A stretch of 64,000 bases of DNA from Actinomycetes bacterium (GTDB lineage: Bacteria > Actinomycetota > Acidimicrobiia > Acidimicrobiales > RAAP-2), in the NCBI GenBank assembly GCA_021791615.1, contig JAJYWG010000314.1, forward strand, positions 28,831 to 92,830. The letters are read 5' to 3'. The position numbers and the translations under genes were made by a program. This document shows positions 1-10,900 of this stretch, piece after piece. The notes below the pieces were generated by a model. It was not told where the DNA came from and searched no databases. It saw only the letters and a program-made list of their open reading frames with translations. Positions within the stretch are counted from its first letter, which is position 1; every line of letters starts with the position of its first letter.

Positions 1-2436
1 GACGAGCGCGAAGATCCCGAAAGCAGTGCAGCCGTCACCCAGGTCGTTCACCGGGGTGGTGCCATACGTCAGCTCGACGCGATGGCTGGTCGGGACCACC
101 ACCATCAGGTTCGGCGTCGACCGCCAGGGTCCATTCCCCCCCGAGACGTGCCAATTCGGGAAATACGAGACCTTCACGAGAACCGGAGTGCCGATCCTGC
201 CCACGTGGAAGCTGACCGAGTCTGCAGTTTGGCGCACGTCGGTTACTTTCGTCGCGGGGACCGAGATCGATGGGGGATGTCCTGCTCCGGCTCGAGTCAC
301 CCGAGGCCAACTCGCCGGTCCATCGGCTACCAGCGGCACCGCCCAACGCGCCGGGTCCTCGTACCACGCCACTGACGGGCCATCGATCGGCTCCCCTTGG
401 GGTCCTACCGTCCCGAGCCAACTCACCTGGCTGGGCCCCACGCCGGTCAGCACAGCGGGCTTTCTGGTCAACGGAGTGACCAGTGTGGAATGACGCACTT
501 CATAGACGTCCCAGGTCGTCGACAGTGTCTCCCCATCGAAGTTCGTACGCCACGGGCCGGTCGACGCCACGAACCGAAGTGTGGGGTCCTCGCTGGCCGC
601 AAGTTGTACCTGAGGGCTCGATGCCATGAAGTAGCGCACTCCGAGTAGCTGGAGGTGCTCCACCCCTAGCGGGATGTCAAGCGGCCCGTAGGGAAGCCCC
701 ACCATCGGCTCTGAGGGTGCTACTGACAGCTCCGCTTGGTTCAAGAAGTGATAGGGCGTCGTCGCCGACGACTCGAAAAGCAAGCCTTCCATCGAGTCGA
801 TGCACCCGCCGGTCCAGTAGGGAAGGAGCATCAGCGCTTCGGGAGTGCCGAAACGATTGAGATCCGAGTTGTACTCCCACATCGCGCGCCCGCACCCGTG
901 CTCGCGGCCCACCTTGGCCATGAGCTGGACCACCGCACGGTACTCGGGATAGTCCGCTTTCCCCTCGTAGCCGGTGTAATTCCAATCGGCCCACACGCTC
1001 ACCTGGTCGGCTCCGGGAGTGATGCCGATCCGCGGAAGCTCGGAGGCGAGAGCCGGGACGAACGGCGTAGCCACCACGACGAGCACCACGAGCAGAGCAA
1101 GGATCGGGCCGGCCACCGCACCGGCTGGCCAGCGGGGAGGAGACGGCCGGCGCAGAGCCGGGCCACCGAGGCCGTTGCGGACCGTATTGGCCCAGCGGGT
1201 CAAGCGATCGCGCCGCATCCAACGAGCACAGAAGACGACGCCCACGGCGAACACCCACCCCGCAGCCAGGTACACGGCGATGAACCAGAGCGGCAGCAAG
1301 CGGACGTTGTACAGGCTCCCCTGGGGATCCACGATCAGTCCCAGAGCCGAGAGTCCGCCGAGAGCGCCGATCAGGAGGCCGAAGCGACTCCGCATTGCAA
1401 GCGAGACGAGCATGGCCACCCCGGCAAGCACAAGTGCCCACAGGTCCGCGCGTGGGAACAGGACTGCTGCATACGTCGTGATGTTCGTATAGTTCATCGA
1501 CGTGGTGTAGGGCAGGCGGAGGCCGAACGGCACGAGCCACCAACCCGACAGGAGCACCCCGATCACCACGGTCGAGGACCCCCACCAAAACGCCTGCCAG
1601 CGAGCGCGCGCCGAACTGTCTCCCTCGGGCTGCCGTCCGGTGCCATGCCAAGCAATGGAAGGTCCGCGTAGGTCGTCGTACAGCTCGAACCTGTCCGGCA
1701 ACATCTCGCAGAGCGTCAGCAGCCCGGCACCAACCAACGCAAACGCGGCAGGAACGATATGGGCGAGGATGCACAGTGCGAGCACAACTGCCGCAAGGAC
1801 ACGCCCTCGACCGTTACGGATCCCCCGGGCGAACAGTCCGAGGAACAGAATTGCGAGAGCCAGGCTCAGCGAGAAGGAGTACTCTCCGGCAAGGGTCGAG
1901 AAAAGGTTGCCTCCATAGATCGTCCACGTGTAGTCGAACAGGTACGGCAAGGTTGCCGCGGCAAGAACGCCCGGTACTGGCGGGGGCATTCGGAAGAGCT
2001 TCCCGCAGGCCCATGCAGTCACTGGCAAAAGGAGCGACCCCATCACCGTCGCCCACTTGAACGCGATGTTGTACGCGATCACGTGAGATGCCAATGCAAC
2101 GAGCACGTCAGGCAGGATGAAGTAGAAGGTGTACATGGGATATCCGTCGTACCAACCTGGATTCCATCCGGTAAGATGGGGAAAGAGGTTCGACGTGAAG
2201 TAGGCCGGCATCATGTAATGGGCACCGGTGTCACCTCCGGTAGTGGTCGTATCAGTGAGAAGAAGGGGGAGGTGCAGCTGCCAGAGGGTGACACCAATGA
2301 CGCCGGCCACGGCGACCAGGGCGGCGACTGCGGGGAGCCATCGGCCGATCCTTTGTGCCCTGGGAGTCCACACCGGTCGGCAGTCGACGCTTGCCGGACC
2401 GTTTTCTGTTTCGATATGTCCTTCACGAATGTCCAT
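1..2436 (-). CDS. Large polytopic membrane protein, PTPS-related (PF10131-like), 3' end outside window
   Basis: The reading frame is open from the ATG at 2436 through base 1, giving 812 codons without a stop, so the C-terminus is missing. An in-frame TGA lies two codons upstream of this ATG and fixes the start region. The product has one N-terminal hydrophobic helix, then a loop with HYMMPAYF, FPHLTGWNPGW and YDGYPMYTFYF, followed by many membrane helices and a soluble tail containing FPNWHVSGG. This layout matches the bacterial membrane proteins called '6-pyruvoyl-tetrahydropterin synthase-related' in databases, which resemble GT-C or YfhO-type membrane glycosyltransferases. The family name comes from memory and no pterin chemistry is implied. 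It lies 23 nt downstream of the CPBP protease on the same strand, so the two may be co-transcribed. A role in envelope glycan assembly is inference. Confidence 0.75.
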   Translation of the reverse strand, partial: MDIREGHIETENGPASVDCRPVWTPRAQRIGRWLPAVAALVAVAGVIGVTLWQLHLPLLLTDTTTTGGDTGAHYMMPAYFTSNLFPHLTGWNPGWYDGYPMYTFYFILPDVLVALASHVIAYNIAFKWATVMGSLLLPVTAWACGKLFRMPPPVPGVLAAATLPYLFDYTWTIYGGNLFSTLAGEYSFSLSLALAILFLGLFARGIRNGRGRVLAAVVLALCILAHIVPAAFALVGAGLLTLCEMLPDRFELYDDLRGPSIAWHGTGRQPEGDSSARARWQAFWWGSSTVVIGVLLSGWWLVPFGLRLPYTTSMNYTNITTYAAVLFPRADLWALVLAGVAMLVSLAMRSRFGLLIGALGGLSALGLIVDPQGSLYNVRLLPLWFIAVYLAAGWVFAVGVVFCARWMRRDRLTRWANTVRNGLGGPALRRPSPPRWPAGAVAGPILALLVVLVVVATPFVPALASELPRIGITPGADQVSVWADWNYTGYEGKADYPEYRAVVQLMAKVGREHGCGRAMWEYNSDLNRFGTPEALMLLPYWTGGCIDSMEGLLFESSATTPYHFLNQAELSVAPSEPMVGLPYGPLDIPLGVEHLQLLGVRYFMASSPQVQLAASEDPTLRFVASTGPWRTNFDGETLSTTWDVYEVRHSTLVTPLTRKPAVLTGVGPSQVSWLGTVGPQGEPIDGPSVAWYEDPARWAVPLVADGPASWPRVTRAGAGHPPSISVPATKVTDVRQTADSVSFHVGRIGTPVLVKVSYFPNWHVSGGNGPWRSTPNLMVVVPTSHRVELTYGTTPVNDLGDGCTAFGIFALV

Positions 2437-2459
2437 GGCTCACGGTTCCGAACCGCATT

Positions 2460-3395
2460 TCACAGCACGACTCCACCGCGGCTGTGCACTATGGCCAGGA
2501 CGGCCACGAGGTTGAATGACGCATGGGCGACCATGTTCATCCCGAGGCGTCCGGTCAGATAGCTCACGGTCGCCAGGATCATCCCGAAGATGGCAAGTCC
2601 TGCGAACTGTTCCCACTCTCCATGGGCGAGACCGAAGACGAGTCCGTCGACTGCCACCGCGAACACGACTCCGACGGCGCGCCGCGTGGTCGGGCCCGGC
2701 TCGCTCGAGGTGAAGAGCTTTGCCAGGGCGCGAAAGATGAGACCGCGAAAGAAGAGCTCTTCGAAAAAGGGTGCGCCGACAACCGTGAGGATGGCAATGA
2801 CGACGAACCCCCATCCGTGTGCCGCGCCCGTGAGCTTCTGCGTAGGCGCTGTGAAATTCTTCAAGTGAACGAGAAACGGTGCGTAGAGAAGCGCCACGAG
2901 GTATTGCGCTCCCACTCCGATCACCACGCCGATGGAATCAATCGGACGAAAGCGCACTCCGAGGTCGATGAACAGCCGTCGAGTCCCACGGGTAAGGGAT
3001 GCAAGCCACGGCCCGAAGAGGAACCCCCCCCACAGGCCGACCAGCGAGACGCCGATGTACCAGTCTGGAGGAGTGGCCATGGACGACAGGCGAGACAATT
3101 GCCCGCCATCTCCTGCAGCCGTCGCAGCCAGCGTGACCAGGATCAGTGCCAGGACTTCACCGACCAGGAACCCGACGAAGCCGAACACCACCCACATCCC
3201 GGCATCGCCACGCTGGGCCGGTGGCGCGCCTGGCACGTCGAGGAAACGGCGCCCCGGCTGTACAATTGGAAGTGCTCTGGCTGCTCCGGGCTCTGACTCA
3301 GCCGCATCCGTCTCGGGTCGCGGTGGCGGTGCGCTGTCCCCAAGGTCGGCCATCGTCGCCACGATACTGCCGGGTACTTTCGTCAGAGTGGGCAC
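2460..3395 (-). CDS. CPBP family intramembrane metalloprotease (CAAX-protease-like)
   Basis: This 311-residue membrane protein has the three CPBP/Abi motifs: EELFFR at about residues 212-217, a histidine in FGLAHG at about 258, and HASFN at about 291-295. These supply the expected metal and catalytic residues. The first 65 residues are Pro/Ala-rich and probably cytosolic, followed by roughly six to eight membrane helices. The annotated start is a GTG; an ATG 14 codons in (position 3353) is equally plausible because neither has a strong Shine-Dalgarno. Family members cleave prenylated or other membrane substrates or give bacteriocin immunity, and the substrate here is unknown. It is divergent from ftsH across about 270 bp and precedes the truncated membrane protein on the same strand. 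Confidence 0.85.
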   Translation of the reverse strand: MPTLTKVPGSIVATMADLGDSAPPPRPETDAAESEPGAARALPIVQPGRRFLDVPGAPPAQRGDAGMWVVFGFVGFLVGEVLALILVTLAATAAGDGGQLSRLSSMATPPDWYIGVSLVGLWGGFLFGPWLASLTRGTRRLFIDLGVRFRPIDSIGVVIGVGAQYLVALLYAPFLVHLKNFTAPTQKLTGAAHGWGFVVIAILTVVGAPFFEELFFRGLIFRALAKLFTSSEPGPTTRRAVGVVFAVAVDGLVFGLAHGEWEQFAGLAIFGMILATVSYLTGRLGMNMVAHASFNLVAVLAIVHSRGGVVL

Positions 3396-3663
3396 GCGCC
3401 GCCAGCCAGCGCATCAACCGTGCCCACTAAGAGACCATCATGTGGGCCTCACCGATACCTGGTGGTCCCCAACGACGCCTGCCATGTTCAGGACCGCCTG
3501 GTAGGACCCTCTCGGTCGCTTGAGCTGGGACAAGCCCGGAATGTCCATGTGCTCTTGCTGGTTCGAGGGTCGAAACTCGGGGCAAGAGAGCTCTCAGGCT
3601 CCGACCGAACGAGCCGGAGGCACACGGGCGCGGTCACCGATCAGGAGAAGCGGCGCATAGCAT

Positions 3664-6048
3664 GTGCTCGTGAGCCTTCAACGCCAGGATGGAACACCGC
3701 CTCGCAACCCCGGCCCCGGTGGCGGACCGGGGCCCGGCTCGTCGGGGGGTGACCAGAACTGGCGGTGGATCTGGATCGTCATCGCCGCCGCGATCCTGCT
3801 CATCTTGGTCGTGCCATCTCTCCTGTCACACTCCTCCGCCAAGTCGCTCACGTATTCCCAGTACATGAACGATGTGAGCAGCAAGAAGGTAGCGACAGCC
3901 AACGTCGACAATTCTTCGGGGGTCATCACCGGGAAGCTCAAGAGCGGCACGCAGTACACAGTCAGCGGGCCCAACCCGGTCATTCCTGCGGATGTGAAGG
4001 AGATGCAGGCTGACATCCCATCGGTAACGTTCTCGACGCCCAGCGATCTCCTCGGTGAGCTCCTCCCCTACATCTTGTTCCTGGGCATCGGCATCATCCT
4101 GATGGTCTTCATCACCCGCCAGGCACGGGGCCAGATGTCCGGGATCATGTCGATCGGCCGATCGAAGGCCAGGATGTTCAGTGCAGATCGACCTTCGACG
4201 ACGTTCGAAGACGTCGCGGGCTACAACGGAGTCAAACAGGAGATCAGTGAAGTCGTCGACTTCCTCAAGACCCCAACGCGGTTCAAAGAGATCGGAGCCA
4301 AGATCCCCAAGGGGGTTCTTCTCGTCGGTCCGCCGGGGACCGGAAAGACCCTCCTGGCTCGAGCGGTGGCCGGTGAAGCTGGAGTCCCGTTCCTCTCGGT
4401 GAGCGGTTCGGACTTCATGGAGATGTTCGTCGGCGTCGGTGCGAGCCGCGTGCGAGACCTCTTCCAAACGGCTCGTAAGCAAGCCCCGGCGATCATCTTC
4501 ATCGACGAGATCGATTCCATCGGTCGCAAGCGTGGAGCTGGGCTCGGTGGTGGGCACGACGAGCGTGAGCAGACCCTCAACCAGATGCTGAACGAGATGG
4601 ATGGCTTCGACCCGGCAGAAGGCGTCGTCATCATTGCCGCCACGAACCGCCCCGACATCCTCGATCCGGCTCTCCTCCGCCCCGGGCGTTTCGACCGTCA
4701 AATCGTCGTTCCGCTCCCGGACCTGGACGAGCGTTTGCCCATCCTCCAAGTTCACTGCCGGGGAAAGCGGATCGGACCCGATGTCGATCTCGAGCTGGTG
4801 GCCCGAGGAACGCCGGGGATGAGCGGTGCAGACCTGGCCAACCTGGTGAACGAAGCGGCGCTGCACGCAGTGAGGCGAGGCAGCGCGATGATCGAGATGG
4901 ACGATTTCGAATCGTCTCGCGACCGTGTCCTCATGGGCCAGCGCCGGGACAGTCTGGTCCTCTCGGAACAGGAGAAGCAACGGGTCGCGTACCACGAAGG
5001 CGGCCACGCGGTGCTCGCATACGTGCTCGAAGACGCCGATCCCGTTCACAAGGTCACCATCCTGCCCACCGGGATGGCACTCGGAGTCACCATGCAGTTG
5101 CCAATGGAGGAGCGCCACATCCATTCCCGATCGCACATCGAAGACTCGCTCTGCGTTCGGATGGGAGGACGAGTCGCGGAGCTTCTCGTGTACGGCGACC
5201 TCTCCACCGGTGCAGCGAACGACCTTGTCGGCAACACCGAGCTCGCACGCAAGATGGTCCGAGAGTGGGGCATGAGCGAAGAGATCGGACCGATGGCGTG
5301 GGGTTCGCAGGGCCAAGTCTTCCTTGGTGAAGATCTGATGCACACTCGCGACTATTCAGAGGATACGAGCCGCGTCATCGACGACGAGGTCGAACGCATC
5401 CTGCGAGCTCAGGAAGAGAGGGCGCTCGAAGTCCTGAGCCGTCACCGTGCTGGCCTCGATGCCGTTGCCCACGCTCTCTTGGAACAGGAGGCCATCGACG
5501 GGTCCGAGGTCGGGCGACTGGTCGATGAGGCGTATGGACGTCCAGTACATGCCAACGGTTCCCAGGCAGTACCCCACTTCACCGGAAACGGTCACCGGAA
5601 CCCGAACGGCGCGAAGAACGGTCACGGTGCGAAACAAGGCGCTGAGGATGGAGGCGAGACGGGTGGCGCCGACGAAGGCGCTGGAGCCGGAGCTGGAGCT
5701 GGAGCTGGCACCGACAATGGCAAGGAGAAGGGCGCTGAGAAGGGCACCGAGGTCGTGGAGCCCAACAGTGCCTCCGTGCGAGTGGACGACCGGAGCATCG
5801 CGGGCACTCCCGACGGCGCGGGCACTCCCGACGGCGCGGGCACTCCCGACGGCGCGGGCACTCCCGACGGCGCGGGCACTCCCGACGGCGCGGGCACTCC
5901 CGGCGGTTCCGAGGCAGATCACTCCCCTCGCGACGTTGACGCTCCACCAGCCGAGGGAGAACCCGTCGCTTCCACTCCGGGAACCCCGGGAACATGGCCT
6001 CCCCCGGAATGGCCCAAGCCCGCTGATTCGTGGGCACCGCCGCGCTGA
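3664..6048 (+). CDS. ftsH: ATP-dependent zinc metalloprotease FtsH with long repetitive C-terminal tail
   Basis: A membrane-anchored AAA+ protease that degrades damaged or short-lived membrane and regulatory proteins. A Gly/Pro-rich N-terminus is followed by a membrane helix (about 35-53), a periplasmic domain, a second helix (about 132-150), Walker A GPPGTGKT (222-229), Walker B IIFIDEID (277-284) and the second region of homology with LLRPGRFDR. The zinc site is HEGGH (444-448), a variant of the usual HEAGH, and Asp520 in AANDL is the likely third ligand. About 150 residues after the protease domain are low complexity: runs of GAGAGAG and five perfect plus one degenerate GTPDGA hexapeptides. 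Typical FtsH is 610-760 residues, so the 794-residue length comes from this tail. It is monocistronic. The GTG start at 3664 lacks a well-spaced Shine-Dalgarno; the next GTG at 3670 is an alternative. Confidence 0.97.
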   Translation: MLVSLQRQDGTPPRNPGPGGGPGPGSSGGDQNWRWIWIVIAAAILLILVVPSLLSHSSAKSLTYSQYMNDVSSKKVATANVDNSSGVITGKLKSGTQYTVSGPNPVIPADVKEMQADIPSVTFSTPSDLLGELLPYILFLGIGIILMVFITRQARGQMSGIMSIGRSKARMFSADRPSTTFEDVAGYNGVKQEISEVVDFLKTPTRFKEIGAKIPKGVLLVGPPGTGKTLLARAVAGEAGVPFLSVSGSDFMEMFVGVGASRVRDLFQTARKQAPAIIFIDEIDSIGRKRGAGLGGGHDEREQTLNQMLNEMDGFDPAEGVVIIAATNRPDILDPALLRPGRFDRQIVVPLPDLDERLPILQVHCRGKRIGPDVDLELVARGTPGMSGADLANLVNEAALHAVRRGSAMIEMDDFESSRDRVLMGQRRDSLVLSEQEKQRVAYHEGGHAVLAYVLEDADPVHKVTILPTGMALGVTMQLPMEERHIHSRSHIEDSLCVRMGGRVAELLVYGDLSTGAANDLVGNTELARKMVREWGMSEEIGPMAWGSQGQVFLGEDLMHTRDYSEDTSRVIDDEVERILRAQEERALEVLSRHRAGLDAVAHALLEQEAIDGSEVGRLVDEAYGRPVHANGSQAVPHFTGNGHRNPNGAKNGHGAKQGAEDGGETGGADEGAGAGAGAGAGTDNGKEKGAEKGTEVVEPNSASVRVDDRSIAGTPDGAGTPDGAGTPDGAGTPDGAGTPDGAGTPGGSEADHSPRDVDAPPAEGEPVASTPGTPGTWPPPEWPKPADSWAPPR
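5803..5910. repeat. 18-bp in-frame tandem repeat in ftsH (5 perfect copies + 1 degenerate)
   Basis: The unit ggcactcccgacggcgcg is repeated head to tail five times without a mismatch (5803-5892), followed by a degenerate sixth copy. It encodes the hexapeptide GTPDGA in the soluble tail of FtsH. The perfect identity suggests recent expansion by slippage or unequal exchange. Confidence 0.95.
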
Positions 6049-6405
6049 CCGCCACTTCCAGCCAAGGGTTGGTGAGACAACGAGGAAGAGCAGCGAACCT
6101 GCTTGCCTCCAACCACTGAACCTTCGGACAGCGATGGCTGTACAGACGCTGCCTATGCTCTCTCCAGTCTCCACCGAGGTGAGCGACGCGACTTCCATCG
6201 CATCGGACGGCTTCTCTTCTGCATCACGCACGGCGAGCAGCGAATGGAGATTTGGACGCCAATGCAAGCGGGGCGCTCGGGCCCCCGAACGTCCACCGCA
6301 CTATCGTGCTCCGACTCTTCCATCGGATGGCCGAGCTCGGGCCGCCGTCGTTGCTCCAAGACGGCCTCAGCTCCCTGCCGAGACGACTGCGACTTCGCGC
6401 CGACG
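6049..6405. other. 357-bp spacer between convergent genes
   Basis: This spacer lies between the stop of ftsH (plus strand) and the stop of the DUF5719 gene (minus strand). I see no convincing gene, RNA or strong hairpin terminator. Short open frames here have the composition of random high-GC sequence. Confidence 0.5.
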
Positions 6406-7929
6406 TCAGGCGGCGAGCGGGATTCCAGCGAGGCTCACGATGCCCGGCGCCCCGGCTGGCGAATCGTCTTCCATCACGGCTACGGGGCCCGACGAGACCA
6501 CCAGAAGCGCGTCGCTGGAGGTTGCCATGAGTTGGCTTGCCTCGATCACCAGGAACGACCTTGGTGGGATACGCAGTACGGGAACGGACGCAAGTCCGAC
6601 CGGGCCGTCGGGGTCCACACTGTCGACTCTCACGGACACGGCATGTCCGTTCGTGTTCTGGATGGCCAGCGCGTACGGTACAGCTCCTGGCTCGGGTGGG
6701 TTCCCCGGAACGGATGGCGAAGGGATTACCCATTTCCTCGAGGAGATAGCGGCAGCCGGAGCAGCGATGCCGGACTGCATTCCCCATTGCGGTGGCGCCG
6801 CAGTGCTCGAGGACTGGGCAACTCGCCCGACGACCACTCCTCCCCCACCCCGGGAGACGACCGTCAACGTATAGTCTTCTCCCTGGGGGATCCTGGTGGT
6901 TCCGCTCAGCAGGAGGTTCCACGTGCTATCGGGGGCCACCTCCTGGACGAACGGAGCGGCCGGACCTGACGCAAGGTCAACCTCGACCCTCACGAATTGC
7001 GCACTACTGCTTGGATTGAGCACTCCGAGCGATACCTGCCCACCAGCCGTGTTCACCGTGCGGGGAAAGCTCCAACGGGTACCAGACCGCGGCGAACCGA
7101 GGAGCAGCGACAGACCCGAGAGTGAGCCGACCGTGGACTGCTCCAGTTGCGCTGCAACGACGCTCCCTGACTGGGCTTGGACGAGCGTCGCGACAGATTG
7201 TTGGTTCTGCACGAAGGACCCCACTCCTGCAACGACGACCGAGCCTGGAGCGATGACCAACCCTTCGAAGGGCTCGGGTGCGCTCTCTCCTTGTGTTGAG
7301 ACGAATTTCAAATCGACGACCGCCGGAACTGCGCCCGGGTTGTACACGAAATCGAACAAGAGGTCGCCAAGCTCGGTCGACCCCGTCGCGAAGTACCAGT
7401 CCGGATTGGTCCGCGTCGCGCAGGGGGCTTCCGACCACCCAGCGGATCCCTCCACGATCTCGCTCACAGTCACCCCACCTCCGTCCAGCTGCACCGTGCT
7501 CGCGAGCCAGTTGCCCTGCTGGATCCCCTCGGGGCTCACGTTCGTTTCACGGCCACCGGGAAGCGAAATGGCTCTCGTGGCACTCTGCCCTGTGGCGTTC
7601 ACGACGGTGACTGTCCCGCTTACCGCCAGATGCCCGGTGTTGACGAAGGAGAGGGTCGCGTCGGCAATTCCCCCCGGCGTCCCGGTGCTCCCGGTGCAGT
7701 ACCAGCTCGAAGACTCCGATCCGACGGGTGCTGCGACACTCGCCAAACCGAGCGTCGGGATCGCCGTTGACGGAACCGTCGCCGTCCGACCAGTAGGCAG
7801 GAGCGACGCCATGAGACCGACCGCGAGCAGCAAGAACAGGACACCTCCGATCACGGGCATCCGCCATTCGGGCGGGGGAACGCGTGGTCGGCTCTCCGTA
7901 TCACCGTTACTGGCAGACGGGCTCGTCAT
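6406..7929 (-). CDS. DUF5719 family membrane-anchored extracytoplasmic protein
   Basis: A 507-residue protein with a short Pro-rich cytosolic N-terminus, one membrane helix (about residues 26-46) and a large Ser/Val/Gly-rich beta-type extracytoplasmic part. SSWYCTG just after the anchor and DWYFATG are typical of DUF5719 proteins, which in actinomycetes lie directly downstream of a large GT2-family membrane protein near whiB2 and the F420 genes (recalled, not searched). The ATG at 7929 overlaps the stop of the upstream glycosyltransferase by 4 nt (ATGA), so translation is probably coupled. The molecular function is unknown; partnership with the upstream glycosyltransferase in envelope assembly is inferred from the overlap. 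Confidence 0.8.
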   Translation of the reverse strand: MTSPSASNGDTESRPRVPPPEWRMPVIGGVLFLLLAVGLMASLLPTGRTATVPSTAIPTLGLASVAAPVGSESSSWYCTGSTGTPGGIADATLSFVNTGHLAVSGTVTVVNATGQSATRAISLPGGRETNVSPEGIQQGNWLASTVQLDGGGVTVSEIVEGSAGWSEAPCATRTNPDWYFATGSTELGDLLFDFVYNPGAVPAVVDLKFVSTQGESAPEPFEGLVIAPGSVVVAGVGSFVQNQQSVATLVQAQSGSVVAAQLEQSTVGSLSGLSLLLGSPRSGTRWSFPRTVNTAGGQVSLGVLNPSSSAQFVRVEVDLASGPAAPFVQEVAPDSTWNLLLSGTTRIPQGEDYTLTVVSRGGGGVVVGRVAQSSSTAAPPQWGMQSGIAAPAAAISSRKWVIPSPSVPGNPPEPGAVPYALAIQNTNGHAVSVRVDSVDPDGPVGLASVPVLRIPPRSFLVIEASQLMATSSDALLVVSSGPVAVMEDDSPAGAPGIVSLAGIPLAA

Positions 7930-10900
7930 GTGCCGGCCTTCATTGACGTGTCGTCCGCCGGCTCGTCGGTCGTGCGATCCGCCGGCTCGTCGGTCGTGCG
8001 ATCCGCCGGCTCGTCGGTCGAGTGATCCGCCGGCTCGTCGGTCGAGTGATCCGCCGGCTCGTCGGTCGTGCCGTTCCCCGCTTCCAGGTCTTCGGGGTTT
8101 TCCGGATCGCCAAAAGCGTCAGCGACGAGCGCCGGGGCTTGCTCCGACGAGATGTCGTTCCCAGTCATCCGAGCTGCGAACCTGTGTCTCACCATCGTGA
8201 CGCCCCTCATGCAAGGTACCCAGAACGCCAGCCACCGAGCCCTGTTCAGCAGCACGAGGGCCACGCACATCCATAGCAACAATTCGGCCAGCGTCGCCCA
8301 GAACAAGAGGGGATATCCGTCGAAACTCAGCGATCCCCTCCCTCGCGAGGTCACTTCGAACTGCCCAGCCCATCCGAACACCGAGCTCTCGTGTACTTCG
8401 GTGCCGCTCACCTGCAACGTCCATCGACCGGCAGGAGCCAGCCCGGCAAACACGGCGCCGGGACTGAGCTCCCCACTGAAAGACGGCGAGGAGGATGTCG
8501 ATACAGGACTGCTCATCACGGCATGCCAACCCACGATATCGGCAGGAGAGGGCAGGGGCACCTGGGAGCCTGGGCGGGTCTTGCGTACGGCAACCCCCCG
8601 CCGCCGTTCACCCCTTTCGGGCATCGCTTCGGTGTTCTCGAAGACAGAGAACCCGTTGGCCTCCGAAGAAAGCTCGACCATGTCGGTTTGATCCTGGAGC
8701 GATGGGATCAGGCCTGGTGGGAGCGGCTCCGCCGGAAGTTGCTGCACTCCTGTGATCTGAGGAGCAAACGATCCAACCACGACGACGTAGCGAACCGCCG
8801 CAGGTGCCAGCAACCGGCCAAGGTGGCTCGTCCTGCCGACAAGCGCCATCTTCACCGCACCCGCCAGAGCCTCCGCGGGTCCGGGCGATGCCGGAGCCCA
8901 GAGGTTCATCGGACCAGGAGTGCCGCCGGTGGACGTAGCGAAGGCGAAGCCAGAGGTCACGTTCCATCCCGCAGTCGGCAGTGCACTCGGGTCACCGAGC
9001 CACAGCACTCTGTACTGCGCCCCTGTCTCGCCAGGGGTAGCGCCTGTCCCGTTGCTCCGCGGCGAGAGATACGACAGAGGCTGGGAAAACCCAGTCGTCA
9101 CGAGGTTCCATCGGCCGCCTCCTGCGGCGGCGACCACCGGGATCACTCCCACCACTCCGGCGACGGCCGCGATCCCGGTCACGATCTGGCGCCACCCGAA
9201 GCGATATGCGGGAAGATCTCGTTCGAATGCGGCAACCCCCAGACCAGCACTGGCAGCGACGGCGATGGCCGCAGGAACAAGCACCACGTCCAAGGAAGGG
9301 GCGAAGATCCCGGACCAGCCCCGTACCACCACCAACGCCAGGATCCACGAGAGGCACGCCGTCGTCCAGAGCCGGCCTGCCCAAGCCAGGCGTTCGGCGC
9401 GTCCAATGAGCAGTGGCATGAAGCTCGCCGCGATGATCAACCAGCTCAGGGGGGTACTGCCGACGGGACCAACGGCAAATCGCAGGAGTGCCGTCCACCC
9501 GAGAGAGCTGGAAGGAGGTCCTTGGAGCCCGAATACGGCGACGGCGCTCTTGCCGGCGACGAGAGCCCCGACGACCCACGGCGCGCACAGAACGGCAGCA
9601 ACGAGCGTGCCACCGCCGACCACGCCGGCAACCCGGAACGACCCTCGCCACTGACCGACGGCAGCCGACCCGGCGATGATCCCCAGCGCGGAAACGACCA
9701 GTGCGACGGCCACGGCCGGGGCAAACGCCGACGCGACGGCATCGAGCACGCCCACCACCAACATCCCCCTCAGCACCGGCCGACTCAATATGGCCCAGTC
9801 CCGGACCTGGGTTGGAGCGGTTGTCGAGCCGGTAACAGCGACGCCCGTGGCACCAACAGCGCTCCCATTGACGGCGCTCCCATTGACGGCGCTTCCATTG
9901 ACGGCGCTCCCATTGACGGCGCTTCCATTGACGGCGCTCCCTCCCCAGCGCGCTCCATACGGTGGGATGCCGCTCGCGTGCAGCACGTTGGTCACGATCC
10001 ATGGCAAGAGGCCGAAGGCGACGAGGCCGTCCCAGCGACCTCGGGCCAGCGCGTCATAAGGCAATGGCAACGCCAGGTAGCAGATCGCTCCAATCAGTCG
10101 GGCCCTCGGGGAGCACAGAGGTCGGAGCATTCTCGACATGCCCCAGGCTCCGAGTGGAATGCATCCGAGGACCAGGATCTTCTCCAGCAGACCCATCCCC
10201 CCTGCGGTCAAGATCCCGAGGATCCCGAGCACGCCAAAGGCAGGGGTAACCGGTGAAGCCGACCCCAGCCCCGCCGGCTGCCACCCGGCGAACCACCGCT
10301 CCCAAGCGCCGGTCCAGCTCGGGAACGGGAGCAACTGGCCCACGAGCGGAAAACTGCCGCTCAAAAGGTCCCGGCTTCCTATGAGCAGGATCAGCGCCAC
10401 AACGAACCAGAGCGCGAGGCGTGAACGCCGCGTCCCGAGGATCGGTCGTCTCCGGCGGCGACCAAATCGATCGCGTCCAGACCGGCGTCCCATGTCGTCA
10501 AGCTCATCGAAATCGCTGTCCTCGGAGAATGCCTGACCCACACTGCCAGTCAGTTCCGGTTCTGGTTCGGCGGGCGGTAGCACGCCCACCGCCCCTTCTG
10601 CTTGTGACGGAGCGCGCCCGTGTGCGACGTCGAAGTCCTGGTGCACCAGCCGCGAGGTGTACGTTGACAATCGAGCGCTGCCACGCAATTGGAGACGCCG
10701 GACCTCGTGATCAGACAGCACGCGGACCTTCTCGAGGGATCGGTGCCGTCGCCGCAGATCCTGGTAGTGCGAGAGGTTCCAACGCCACGCGCCGAGCAGG
10801 GCGCGAGCACGATCCCCGTCTCGAGCGAGCGCAGAGGCGACCAGCTCCCCCAGGCCGAGCAGGATCACCTGCGGCAGCACCCAGACCAGATGGCCTCGGC

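Noticed and set aside
677..1774. 365-codon minus-strand frame at the left end
   Set aside because: It is a shifted frame of the truncated membrane protein, which is open in another frame from 2436 to base 1 with clear helices and motifs.
3826..5343. 505-codon open frame opposite ftsH
   Set aside because: It lies wholly antisense to ftsH, its protein is Asp/Arg/His-rich without domains, and GC-rich codon use in ftsH explains the open frame.
5447..6874. 475-codon plus-strand frame spanning the ftsH tail and the following spacer
   Set aside because: It is a +2 frame of the repetitive ftsH tail and then antisense to the DUF5719 gene; no domain or initiation signal.
9859..9940. Possible CRISPR array
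   Set aside because: The units are contiguous 15-mers without spacers and encode SAVNG in frame in a real protein.
8391..10256. 621-codon plus-strand open frame across the GT2 fusion
   Set aside because: It is the antisense shadow of a clear GT2/membrane gene; its product is low-complexity Arg/Gly/Pro.
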